DNA from: Vespula vulgaris
Lineage: Eukaryota; Arthropoda; Insecta; Hymenoptera; Vespidae
Assembly: GCF_905475345.1 (NCBI RefSeq)
Contig: NC_066591.1
Coordinates: 4,357,501-4,421,500, forward strand
DNA length: 64,000 nucleotides
Direction of reading: 5' to 3'
How positions within the stretch are numbered: the first letter of the stretch is position 1; every line of letters begins with the position of its first letter. Shown here piece after piece: positions 1-10,510 of this stretch. Below the pieces are notes generated by a model. That model was not told the origin of the DNA. It saw nothing but the letters and a program-made list of their open reading frames with translations, and made no database searches. Made by a program: the position numbers and the translations under genes.

Positions 1-261
1 TACACAATGTATTTACGTAGATGACAAAAAGAAAAAAAGAACAAAAAAATAGTACAAAAAAAAAGAGAGAAAAAAGGATAGATCTCAAGTAACGCTGAAA
101 GTATGTATGTATAATAATATCCCCTTTCAAAGTATATTTTGAGTAGTTTACGCTTTTGCTTTCGCTTGCGTTTCTTTATCAGTTACGTTTTTGTGGGTCC
201 CCACCCCAAACCTCTCGACCCTTAACAAATCCACTTGTAATCGAACTAGTTTCGAGATTTC

Positions 262-342
262 GTTGCTCTTTCTCTCTCTCTCTCCTCTCTTTCTCTCTCT
301 TAATCTTTCTTACTCTCTTTTATTCTTTCTCTCTCTATTTCA

Positions 343-394
<52 letters not shown>

Positions 395-400
395 CTCTCC
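262..400 (+). repeat. (TC)n microsatellite
   Basis: Interrupted pyrimidine tract with a pure TC core of about 40 bases at 350-389. The Ser/Leu-rich open frames over it are repeat translations. Confidence 0.95.
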
Positions 401-885
401 CCCTATTCCTACCTCAACCCCTAGATTGATTCAAGAAACAAGAAAAAATGAAAAAGAACAAACGGAAGTGCGACTGATAGAAAGTAGTGAAGTATGAATC
501 AAAATCAAAATCCTTTTCTTTTTTTTTTAAACACAAAAGTATATATACGTATGACAAAAAAAATGACAAAAAGATATTTAAAAAAAGAAAACTAAATAAA
601 AAAAAATAAAATAAAAGAATGAAAAAAAAGATGTTAAGAAAAAAAAAAAAACAAAAGAGTAGGAAGCGCCCGACTTTTTATCCCGACTTTTTTGGCTCGA
701 TCCCGGAGTATCTATCTTCTTACGTTGTTCTTTTTGTGTTTTGTTTTAGCACTGGCAAGGCCATGCTTGCCATTAACAAAGGCTTACAGAGGTCAGTATT
801 TTTTTCGTTACTACCAAAGTATGTTCCTCCCTTTCTGTTCCATTCGTTCACTTCTTCTTGCCATTTTGTTTTATCTCTATTTCTC

Positions 886-891
886 TTTCTA

Positions 892-939
<48 letters not shown>

Positions 940-942
940 TTC
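886..942 (+). repeat. (TC)n microsatellite
   Basis: TC-rich tract with TTTC interruptions, again with pyrimidines on the plus strand. Confidence 0.9.
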
Positions 943-1039
943 ATTTCTTTTTTATTTTTCATTTGTGTTTAGTTATGATATTATTACCTGCGTGTGTTTA
1001 CCCTTTTAGTTCGATTGGTCCATCGTTTTTCTCTCTCTA

Positions 1040-1141
1040 CCATCTCACTCTCTCTCTCTCTCTCTCTCTCTTTCTTTCTCTCTCTCTCTCTATCTTTCTA
1101 TCTTTCTCTTTCTCTGACTTTCTCTTTCTTACTCTCTTTCT

Positions 1142-1179
<38 letters not shown>

Positions 1180-1256
1180 GTCTGTCTGTCTGTCTGTCTG
1201 ACTGTCTGTCTGTCTGACTGTCTGTCTGACTGTCTGTCTGTCTGTCTATCTATCTG

Positions 1257-1309
<53 letters not shown>

Positions 1310-1312
1310 CAC
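1040..1312 (+). repeat. Compound (TC)n-(TCTG)n-(TC)n array
   Basis: About 270 bases: TC runs on both sides of a tetranucleotide core (about 1175-1254) of TCTG units interrupted periodically by GACTG variants. The core ends in TCTATC units before returning to TC. The ordered interruptions suggest stepwise expansion from TC to TCTG. Confidence 0.95.
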
Positions 1313-1561
1313 ACTACTTTTATGGCACTTTGTACTCTTTCTCTCACGAGTATGCACACGATGCTCTCCAGTTACATGCACGCGAACGGTACTGCTAATA
1401 CGGTCGACGATGACTCCCGGGGCTCTCTTCTTCTCTTTTTGCAAACGAAGCTACTCGAATCTGTGTCGAGTGTGCCTGCAAATGGAAAGCTACAACCTTC
1501 TTCTTTCTACGAATTTTATTCGTTTATCTGTTTTTTTTTTTCGTCTATTTTTTTTCTGTAT

Positions 1562-1601
1562 TATTATTATTTTATTTTATTTTATTTTATTTTATTTTAT
1601 T
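1562..1601 (+). repeat. (TTTTA)n repeat
   Basis: Near-perfect pentanucleotide array of TTTTA units inside the T-rich intron. Confidence 0.9.
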
Positions 1602-1670
1602 TGATATTACTTTTTTCTCTTCTCTTTCATTTCTTTCATGTTTATTTCTTTCTTTACCCGTTTCTTCCAT

Positions 1671-1689
1671 ATATATATATATTGCATAC

Positions 1690-1733
<44 letters not shown>
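1671..1733. repeat. (TA)n/(CATA)n repeat
   Basis: TA-rich tract with CATA interruptions. Confidence 0.85.
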
Positions 1734-1736
<3 letters not shown>

Positions 1737-2092
1737 TACATGTTTCTATCCTTTTACTATCCTTCGCTAGTAGTAGTTCCATAGTAGATCGCGTACTTCC
1801 CTTTTTCTATTTCCCTTCTTTTTTTTTGGACTATGCTCTTTTTTGGACAATGCGATATCAGCATTGACCGATAGGAAAAAGTCCTATCGGAAAATGATAT
1901 CTAGTAATATTTTTTTTTTTTTTGTTATCCTTCAAGTTTTTTCCCGAAGAGCTTCACCATATTCTTTCTTTTTTCTTTTTGTTTGTCTCTATTGTTCGAA
2001 CTCGTTTATGGATTTCGTTGTATGTATACGTACAATGTCGAACAAAATTGGCTCGTTTTTTATTCTCCCTTTTTCCTTTTCTTTTTTTTACA

Positions 2093-2176
2093 TTTGTTCG
2101 TTTGTTTGTTCGTTTGTTTGTTCGTTAGTTCGTTAGTTTGTTAGTTTGTTAGTTTGTTTGTTAGTTTGTTTGTCGT
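2093..2176 (+). repeat. (GTTY)n tetranucleotide array
   Basis: About 80 bases of GTTT, GTTC and GTTA units in mixed order. The spaced GTT units are U-rich in the sense transcript. Confidence 0.9.
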
Positions 2177-3449
2177 CCATCTTTGTCACTTTGCGAAAAT
2201 CCAGGGGAAAAAGTTTACGAAAGATTTGGCGTGCCTTTCGAATGACTTTAAATAAAATCGATCATTTATCTTACTCGAAATGGGTTTTCTTTTTCTTTTT
2301 TTTAAACAGTAATTTTAACAGATTTGGTAACTTTATGAAAAAGATATTTTTCGTTTTTAGATCCCTTCAGACGGTTTTAATACCATCAAGGAAAAATACA
2401 AGGTGCATATTAAGACCTATGGGCTATTGTTTTTTTTTTCTTTTTTTTCTCTAAAGTATATTTGCATCAAATATCGATATTATTATATTTATTTCTTAAA
2501 AAGAAAAGAGTCCTGGGGGGAGAGGGAATGGAAATGGGGTTGGAAGGTTGGAAGGAAATCTTTCGGTTTAATGTAACAACAATTGATTTCTCGATTTCGA
2601 AGAAGAAAATTGTGGACTAAATCGAGCGAAGGAACAACGTGCGTCATTTAAAAAAAAAACACACATTTAATATCAAACTCAATAGCAAAAGAATTTCTTT
2701 ACGAATGTCTTTATGAAGTCACAAATATAATCTTTATAACACTTGAAGAAAATTACGTTAGAAAATTTGCTGTCGTTAAAGAAGATCAAACGATAATTAG
2801 TAAAATAACGAAGGCGCGCGTATACACACGTACACGTACAACGATTTATGGAGCGACTGAACAACGCAAATGAAGTATCTTCCAGAGACGTCATATATTC
2901 GCGTCAAGTTTACAAGAAACATAACCGATGTAGGTACTCGCACACTATGATCTATATTTCGTCGTTCCTTCGCAAGAGTCTCCACCCCCTGGAGAGTCCT
3001 CTTAACGAGGACGATCCGTCGTTCCCGGTCTGAGCAAAGCACTCATGCGTGCGTATACGCTCGCTCTTTCCTTCGCTTCCACGCAAATTACATCGTCGAG
3101 TATTTAAATACACAGAGTTATGGTTGTTATACATAGTTGTTATACACAGTGGGTGCACGCTCGTAAACCGGGAATAAGGGTGCATTGATGGTCCGAATCC
3201 GTGTTGTTTGTCTCTCTCTCGAGGTCTCTCTTAATATTTGATATTTAATATTTGAAAAAGTCAATGGTTGAACGTTGACGACTCGTTCGATGTCAGATAA
3301 ATAGTTAATTGTTAATTGTTAATCTCGGTAATTAATAATGAATACTCACCGAGATGTGCCCTGTTTTAACGCGGCTTGTGACGTCAAGTAGGTACGTACT
3401 CTTTTAAAACATTTGTAAATATGTCCGATCGCGTATATTGATCGTATCT

Positions 3450-3486
3450 TCTTCTTCTTCTTCTTCTTCTTCTCCTCTTCTTCTTT
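3450..3486 (+). repeat. (TTC)n repeat
   Basis: Trinucleotide TTC array with a single TCC interruption. Confidence 0.9.
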
Positions 3487-4442
3487 GTGTGCAAACAAAA
3501 AAAAAAGAAAACGAAAAAGAACATTTTTATATAATGTTTATAGGTATTGTAATATGTGTGTGTATTTTTATCTTTCCTTCACCTTCACTGTGTGCATGAG
3601 AGAATGACACCTAGTTTTTTAATTACTTTTTTCTCTCTTTCTATTTCTCTTTCTTTTTTTGTTGTTGTTGTTTTCGTTTGTCGATTCGTTTCTTCTATCT
3701 TTCTTCTTTCTTTCTTCTTTTCTCTTCTTTTCTTTTCTTTTCTTTTTTCCTTCTACTTCCTTTTTGAGTCCCCTTTTGTTTTTGTTAAAACACGCTTGTC
3801 ATTCCTTGACGATGCACGACGCACTCGCTGTACGAAGATATTCGTACTCCGTCTTTAACGTATCAAATATGTAGACGAAATAGTTTCTAATTGTCTTAGA
3901 ACAAGTCTTTAGATTGGTATTTTGCAAATTCGGAGTACGAACGCATTGCGACTGGCGTTATCCTCGACATGTTTACGTCATTCATCAAATAAGCCTATTC
4001 TACTTCATCTTCGATAAGTTTGCATGCTCGTTTGGGAGAGTACGTATGTATTTCCTTTCTCTTTTTTCCTTTTTTTTTTTTAATTTTTTTTTATGTCTTT
4101 CGTTCCTCTTTCGTCGTAACTATCGCACACTATCGCGCGTTCGTTCTCTTATCTTTCTTTTTCTTTTCTTTCCCTTCGCTTTTTATTTTCTTTTTTTTTT
4201 TTTTGTATACTCGATAGATAACGCAAGAAAAGAGGTGCGTTTTTATTTTGGATAGTTGCAATTAATATTTAAAGTTTTATGTAAGTTATGTAAGTTTAAG
4301 AGGGTTTACGAGGGAAGAAACTTTTTGCAAGGGTGTGCAGAGAAAAAATCGTGACGTTGGAAAAAGTATCTACCCTCTTTCCCCAATTATCGCGCTAAAA
4401 CAGTGTTGAACGTATCGTGTATGGTCATAACAACAGCAACAA

Positions 4443-4470
4443 CAACAGCAGCAGCAGCAGCAGCAGCAAC
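4443..4470 (+). repeat. (CAG)n/(CAA)n intronic repeat
   Basis: AAC/CAG trinucleotide run about 360 bases before the terminal exon. It gives a Ser/Asn run in one frame, but no gene context supports coding. Confidence 0.85.
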
Positions 4471-4704
4471 TTCTTCGGTCTATCCTTAAAGCTGAAAATG
4501 TCCAGCACGTTGATGGTACTTTACGTTCTCGCCGTATCTTTTATTTTCCTCCTATCTGTCCCTTTGTCGAAGAGTTGCTGCACATGTATACGTAATAGGT
4601 ATTCGTGTCAAACACGTATATGTGTTATGTATGGTTCGCGACTCTGACAGTAAAATGGCTTCGTGCAAAAACGTAAGTTTGTTCAATTAGATTCTTGGCT
4701 GTGA

Positions 4705-4746
4705 AAAAAGAAAAGAAAAGAAAAGAAAAGAAAAGAAAAGAAAAAA
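4705..4746 (+). repeat. (AAAAG)n repeat before the 3' splice site
   Basis: About eight AAAAG pentamers ending some 85 bases before the ELAV terminal-exon acceptor. It puts purines where a polypyrimidine tract might be expected. Confidence 0.9.
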
Positions 4747-4799
4747 ATGAAAAACGAAATGAAATGAAATAGAAAAAGGAAGTTCAAGGAGAAGAGTGT

Positions 4800-4832
4800 C
4801 CGTTTGATCGGAACGATGGCACGGTGTTGCAG
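4800..4832 (+). promoter_or_regulatory. Weak 3' splice site of the ELAV terminal exon
   Basis: The acceptor TTGCAG ends at 4832. Exon entry at 4833 leaves a single G that completes an Arg codon (phase 2), giving the family-typical R-Y-S-P-L-A-G start of the RRM3 exon. The 30 bases upstream are purine-containing and have no continuous pyrimidine tract, a weak site of the kind often regulated in splicing. Confidence 0.6.
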
Positions 4833-5157
4833 GTACAGTCCGTTGGCGGGTGACCTCCTTGCGAACTCGATGCTGCCAGGTAACGCGATGAACGGTTCCG
4901 GTTGGTGCATCTTTGTCTACAACCTAGCACCCGAGACTGAGGAGAACGTCCTGTGGCAACTCTTCGGTCCTTTCGGCGCCGTCCAGTCGGTGAAGGTCAT
5001 CCGGGATCTTCAGACAAACAAGTGCAAGGGTTTTGGTTTCGTAACGATGACCAATTACGAGGAGGCGGTGGTGGCGATTCAAAGCCTGAACGGTTACACC
5101 CTTGGCAATCGCGTGCTCCAGGTCAGCTTTAAGACGAACAAGAGCAAAGCCGCGTAG
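4833..5157 (+). CDS. fne: ELAV/Hu family neuronal RNA-binding protein, terminal exon (RRM3)
   Basis: C-terminal exon of an ELAV/Hu protein, which binds U-rich RNA and controls splicing, alternative polyadenylation and mRNA stability in neurons. The exon encodes the end of the hinge (YSPLAGDLLANSMLPGNAM) and then RRM3. RNP2 is CIFVYNL and RNP1 is KGFGFVTM; WQLFGPFGAV and GNRVLQVSFKTNKSK are also hallmark ELAV segments. It ends KSKAA and a TAG at 5155-5157. The hinge resembles insect found-in-neurons/Rbp9 more than elav as I recall them, so fne is the best symbol but not certain. The upstream RRM1 and RRM2 exons are outside the window. The protein-start Met suggested at 4804 lies before the acceptor and is not used. 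GC content and codon use stand out sharply from the flanks. Confidence 0.93.
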
Positions 5158-5799
5158 GGCAAGCAACAACAAGCAGCAGCAGCGGCAGCTGCGGCGGCAG
5201 TGGTAGCTGCCGCCGCGGCAGACGCGGTAGCGGTAGCAGCAGCAGCCTACGATCATCGTGAGCGACTCCTACGAACGGTGGCTCAGCTCCCGGTAGCTTT
5301 ACCAGCTCACGTTTACACCAAGAGAACCAACAATCAGCAGCAGCAGCAACAGCAGCAACAACAACACCATAACTACCACCACCATCACCAACATCATCAC
5401 CATCAACAATTACAGCAACAGCAGCACCACCACCATCATCATCACTACAATCACCAAAATCATCAGCAACAATACCAACAGCATCATGCGGTTGGCGGTA
5501 ACGTTGCTGGGAACAGCGCCGCCGGTGGGAGCGCTAACAATCATCCTCCTGGCAGCAGCACTATTCTCCATCGTGCTGCGAGCCAGAAACAGGGCTATCA
5601 TAAGCAGCCCTTTTCTCTCCAGCGTTTACCCTCGCGCTGGCACGAGCTAACGCACTCAAGATGGCCGCCTCAGGAACATCAGCAGCAGCAGCAGCAGCAG
5701 CATAACGCGCAACAGAAGCAGACCTCCTTCAAGAACAAGCCTACCCACCAGACGGTCGGCAACAAGAAGCAGCCACAGCAGCAGACCGAGAAAGCGTAA
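5158..5799 (+). other. In-frame open extension after the ELAV TAG stop (readthrough candidate)
   Basis: The frame of the ELAV exon stays open for 213 codons after TAG (context GCG-TAG-GGC) and closes at TAA 5797-5799. No other plus-strand frame is open over this length. The predicted extension starts with Gly-Lys-Gln and an Ala-rich block, then a mixed segment (YDHRERLLRTVAQLPVALPA), poly-Gln and His/Gln blocks, a Gly/Asn/Ser-rich segment, a basic mixed segment (QKQGYHKQPFSLQRLPSRWH), and a final Gln/Lys/Thr-rich part. Its GC content matches the coding exon and drops immediately after 5800. It could be a translated extension, a decayed ancestral C-terminus, or GC-rich 3'UTR kept open by CAG/CAC repeats. 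Confidence 0.5.
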
Positions 5800-5843
5800 T
5801 GTCGTGTGCATGTGTGTATTGGTGTGAGTGAAAAAGTATGTGT

Positions 5844-5846
5844 GAA

Positions 5847-5910
<64 letters not shown>
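5844..5910 (+). repeat. (GA)n microsatellite
   Basis: About 55 bases of nearly pure AG from 5856, just after the extension frame closes. Purines are on the plus strand, opposite to the TC arrays upstream of the terminal exon. Confidence 0.95.
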
Positions 5911-5912
<2 letters not shown>

Positions 5913-7229
5913 TATGTGGAAGAAACAAAGAAAACGAGTATGGAAGTTTCGTTTAGAAGACCAGGGAAAGAAAGAAAGAAAGAAAGAAAGAAGAGAGAGA
6001 CAGAGAGAAAGAGAGATGGGGGTGCTTATCAACAATCAATGATGCAAACTATCTAATGTCAACCGAATTGAGCCAATGGGTAAACGAGAGAAAGAAATTG
6101 AAAGAAGTAAAGTTCGATCGAATTTTTTTTTCTTTCTCCCAGGCACACACACACACACACTCTCTCTCTCTCTCTCTTCCTTATCTTTTTTCCTGTTCTT
6201 CCACTTTTCCTTCTAATCAAGTCAACGTCGTTCTTCAGCTCGTTTTCCGCAACAACAACAAAAAAAGATAGAAAGAGTGATGAAAGAGAAAGATATTGAT
6301 GAAGTCGATAGCAAATGATGATTAGCCATAGAAGGTACATATTAATAACGTATGCATGAGAAAAGGACAGAAAAAAGTGGAGTCGATCGTTTTTAGGGGG
6401 TGAGGTAAAGAAGATCGGTTCATCAGCTTTGTTCTCTTGGAAGAGGTGGAAAGGAGCAGGAAAGGGTTGAAGGGAGTAGAAAAGGAAAGAGAGAAAAAAA
6501 TAAGAAAGAAAGAAAAAGATAGAGACAAATGGGGCAGGGCTCGCATTAAATGTTAGAGGCGGGTGGGTTGCTATTGCTAACCATGTTTACGTACTTAAAT
6601 CTAGTTCAATTACAACTTTACCGTTTAAGTGAGTATATTACAAAATCGCAAAATGGTGTTTGTTCTGTTGGATAAGAAAACGAGAGAAAGAGTAGAGTAG
6701 AGTGACTGAGCGAGCGAAAAAGTGAGACTGAGTGTTGAGAAAAGATATATAATATATGTACGTAGTATATATATATATAATATATATATTAATTAATATA
6801 TAATATATATTAATATATATATTAATTAAATATATATTTAATACGGACACAAATGCAACACGCGTACATCGGAAAGAGAATAAGAAAGGATAAAGGATAG
6901 AGAGAAATAGATAGAGATTCGGAGCCGAGGGATTACGTCGTTTCTAATAATTTAATAATCCGTAATAATTTTCTTTAATAATAACTTTCTTTTTGTGCTA
7001 GTCAAGGAAGACACAGAGACACGTGTACTTTACCTACCAACCGGTTTATCCCAAAGATCAGTCAGTATTTAACGTCGTTCGTTCGTTCATTCGTTCGTTC
7101 GTTCGTACGTACGCACGTACGTACGTTTTACGCGCATATCTTTTTTTATATTAACAATTGTATTACTACTTATATTATTACGGACATATGCCGAGAGTGA
7201 TTCTGTTATACATACATGTATATCCTTAC

Positions 7230-7231
7230 AC

Positions 7232-7279
<48 letters not shown>

Positions 7280-7295
7280 TGAGAGAGAGAGAGGA
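7230..7295 (+). repeat. (GA)n microsatellite
   Basis: GA array with AAAG and GTGAG interruptions. Confidence 0.95.
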
Positions 7296-7756
7296 AAAGT
7301 GAGAGAGGATGAGAAAGAAGAAAAATTCAACCAAAAGTCTTTCTCGTTATATTTATTACTATCGAAAGGTCCACCGTCTCTAGGAGAAGGCGTCTAGTCT
7401 CTATATTCACGTATATATACACACATATATATATACATATATATATACATATTACACACACATACACGTAGACCGAAGACAGAGCATAGACAGACAGATG
7501 GACAAACGAAAAGACAGACAGAGAAACAGATGGACGGACAGACAGACGGGTTTACAGAAACGTATTTAATCAATGTACTCAACATTGAGTACGCGATCTC
7601 ATGCAATACGAAATCCCGTTTTGATTTTGAAAAGCATCGACAAAAAAGTAACGACGATTGATTCATTATCGTATATTATTTTTAGTAGGTGAAGAGGACC
7701 TGGATTACGTTCATAAAACGAAAAAAAACGTGTCCTCCGTCGTAGAGAACGTAATT

Positions 7757-7757
7757 C

Positions 7758-7820
<63 letters not shown>

Positions 7821-7848
7821 AATAATAATTATTATTATTATTAATAAT
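7757..7848. repeat. (ATT)n repeat with inverted tail
   Basis: About 21 ATT units, followed by AAT units and a second short ATT block, so the tail can fold back on the main array. Confidence 0.95.
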
Positions 7849-8183
7849 GATGTTCGCGACGGTAAGAAAGAGAACACGTGTGTTCGTTTCGTCATGAAAA
7901 TTTCACACGTCGATTCGCGTTGCCGATCCGAAGGCAAGTCATTCCGACCGAGCGTGATAAAATACTTCAAGTGAAATGAAATGAAATGGAATAAAACGAA
8001 ATAAAAAGAAAAGAAAAGAAAAAAAAAATTTAATAATAATAAACGATAAATAATTAATGTAGGATTCGTATCCGTTCGTTGGTCAAACGATGATGATGTT
8101 TCTCTTAGTACGGTAGTTTATAATTTTCTTTTTTACTTTCTTATTTTTTTTTCTTCTTTCTTCTTTTCTTTCTTTCTCTCTTT

Positions 8184-8186
8184 ATT

Positions 8187-8220
<34 letters not shown>
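8184..8220 (+). repeat. (TTTC)n repeat
   Basis: Tetranucleotide array in a wider T/C-rich patch (8120-8290), one of the few pyrimidine-rich patches of this region. Confidence 0.9.
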
Positions 8221-8221
<1 letters not shown>

Positions 8222-8561
8222 ATCTTTTTTCTCTGTTTCCTCCTTTCTTTTCTTTTTCTTTTTCTTTTCTCTCTTTTTTCTCCTTTGTTTTTAGATTTAG
8301 ATTAATTAATACATATATATATACATATAGCGTATATATTAATATATATGTTGTCCTATTTATGTGTACCTTCTTGTGTCTAGTCCGGGAGCGAGGAGAG
8401 ATAGTAAATCGTGGAAACGAATTCGATTGTTTGTCTATTTACGAAGATTTAAAAGAAAAAAAAAAAAAGGAAAAAACCAAAAAAAAAAGAGAGAAAGAGG
8501 GAGAAAAATAGGTGAATCGATTGGTCGTTTCCAGCCGTAATAAATATATGTATACATATTA

Positions 8562-8592
<31 letters not shown>

Positions 8593-9325
8593 CATATAAA
8601 TATGATAAATAATATTTAAGTAATCTCCGAGCTCCTAAAATCGTATAGGAACTTATATTGAAGTGACCGATGATTTTTTTCTAAGATTTTATTTATTGAA
8701 CACTTCATCGTATTTTGAATATCGTATGTAATCTCGCGATCGCGGATGACAAGGTTTATATATACTTAACGTACGTACATACGACGAAAAGGATTAATTA
8801 TCAAGTGAAAAATAAATAAGGAAATATAAACGTGAAATAAAAAAAATAAAAATCTGATCATTGAAATTAAAAATTATCGCTTACGTCGCGAGAGTGATGA
8901 CATTTCGCTCCATTAATTAATATCTCGTTATCTCTCAGACAGAGAGGTAAATAAAAAATGAATAAGAAAAATATGAGGTCAATCTTTTGATTAAAAAAAA
9001 AAAAAAAAAAAAGAAGAAAGAAAAAAATGCAATCGATTATGGGGCTTGTTGTATCACTCTGAATCGTTTAGAATTTCTTTTCTTTTTTCTTTTCTTTTTT
9101 TTTTTCATAAAAAAACGGGAAAAACATCATGCTCGAGGTATTCCCTTGTCAGATGCAATAAAATTCGATCATCGTCGTTGCAAAGTAGTTTCAAAAGCGG
9201 TACGATCATTATTACTTATCTGGATCATGAACGATTATCTGCTTCTCATTATAACATGCATATATATATATATATATAATATATAATATATATATATACA
9301 CATATTATTACAAATATTCTGGTTA

Positions 9326-9430
9326 TAATTATTATTATTATTATTATTATTATCACCATCTTCATATCGTCATTATTATTATATTATTATTAATATATTA
9401 TTATTATCATTATTATTCTCATCGTCATCG

Positions 9431-9482
<52 letters not shown>
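9326..9482 (+). repeat. (ATT)n blocks
   Basis: Two ATT arrays separated by ATC/GTC variants. Confidence 0.95.
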
Positions 9483-9485
<3 letters not shown>

Positions 9486-9639
9486 GATTACAATTACTAT
9501 TAGTTATAATTGTGTATATTTTTTGTATCTCTCATCTAGTACTACGTGTAACCTTCAAACACTTTATTACTATTTACTTTTATGTTGCTATAAAAGGAAA
9601 ATTACTTTTTTCGCTTAACATCTGCTGTCGCTCTACTAC

Positions 9640-9865
9640 CACTACTTTCTTATCACCCGCTATAACTATCGCTGCTATTACTTACAACTACTGCTACTAC
9701 TACTAATACTATTTACTACTATTTACTACTTACATACTTACTACTACTACTACTACTACTACAACTACTACTACTACTACTATTACTACTACTACCACTA
9801 CTACTACTATTACTATTACTACAACTACTACTACTACTACTACTCCACTACTACTACTACTACTG
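9640..9865 (+). repeat. (ACT)n/(CTA)n array
   Basis: Over 200 bases of CTA/ACT triplets with ATT and CAA interruptions; one of the longest trinucleotide arrays of the window. Confidence 0.95.
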
Positions 9866-10289
9866 ACTATTTATTTATTTATTTAATTATTATATAACAA
9901 CAGAAATTATGTTTTATTTAAGGATTAAACTGATTTGTGTTTGGTTCAAAGGTCGTTTGTTTTATTTCAATTTATATATTTTATGTTATCATCTGGTTAC
10001 AACAACCGATCAAAATACTATTACATCCGTCCCAACTATTTCCTCCTTTAACAAAATTCCTCAAATATGTACATCGTCTCAATCACCGATCCGTGTACAT
10101 TTAAACGTAATATTTAGAGAATCCGAGAATGCAAGTGTTTGTGCGTATGTATGTATGTATGAAGAAAAGAGAGAAAGAGAGAGAGTGAGAGAGAGGAAGA
10201 GATTTTTTTTATCGAAAAAGAATCTTGGGATGGATCTCGATATGCGAGGATCTATGCTCGTGGATCGTGCCTCGTAAGTTGTAACCATT

Positions 10290-10298
10290 CATTTATTA

Positions 10299-10353
<55 letters not shown>

Positions 10354-10510
10354 CATCATTACCATTAATATTATTATTATGATAATTATCCATTACTACC
10401 ACTAATACTATCACTACTACACATTACTACTACTACTACTACTACCACTAATACTACTAATATTACCAGTACTTCTATTTATATTATAATTATTATTATT
10501 ATTAGAATAT
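10290..10510 (+). repeat. (ATT)n and (ACT)n blocks
   Basis: ATT array (10299-10353) followed by ATT variants and ACT triplets, a smaller copy of the 9.3-9.9 kb pattern. Confidence 0.9.

Larger units (their letters stand above)
1..4832 (+). other. Intron of the ELAV-family gene (partial)
   Basis: Everything left of the RRM3 exon is read as intron of the ELAV-family gene. I looked for RRM1, RRM2 and hinge coding sequence and saw none, so the upstream exons lie outside the window. The first 4.2 kb is strongly T/C-rich on the plus strand, with several (TC)n arrays and T runs. The last 150 bases switch to A/G-rich. About 2500-3450 is ordinary complex AT-rich sequence in which I recognise nothing. 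Confidence 0.6.
5800..7989 (+). other. Proximal 3'UTR-like, repeat-rich region
   Basis: No gene is seen. The stretch carries (GA)n at 5844-5910 and 7230-7291, a CA/CT patch at 6145-6178, a TA-rich segment at 6745-6840, GTTC units passing into GTAC units at 7078-7126, CAGA-like units at 7480-7550, and ATT repeats. The first AATAAA polyadenylation hexamer I found by eye on the plus strand after the ELAV stop is at 7990-7995, so this whole stretch may be transcribed 3'UTR. Confidence 0.45.

Noticed and set aside
156..1398. Several overlapping open frames of 100-130 codons rich in Ser, Leu and Phe
   Set aside because: They translate TC-rich microsatellites in several frames at once; no start context, domain or splice structure.
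4417..4647. 76-codon frame with Asn/Ser run and hydrophobic segment
   Set aside because: Driven by an intronic CAG repeat just before the ELAV acceptor; no homology recognised.
7599..7970. Minus-strand 123-codon frame with poly-Ile
   Set aside because: Translation of the ATT array; flanking residues show no domain.
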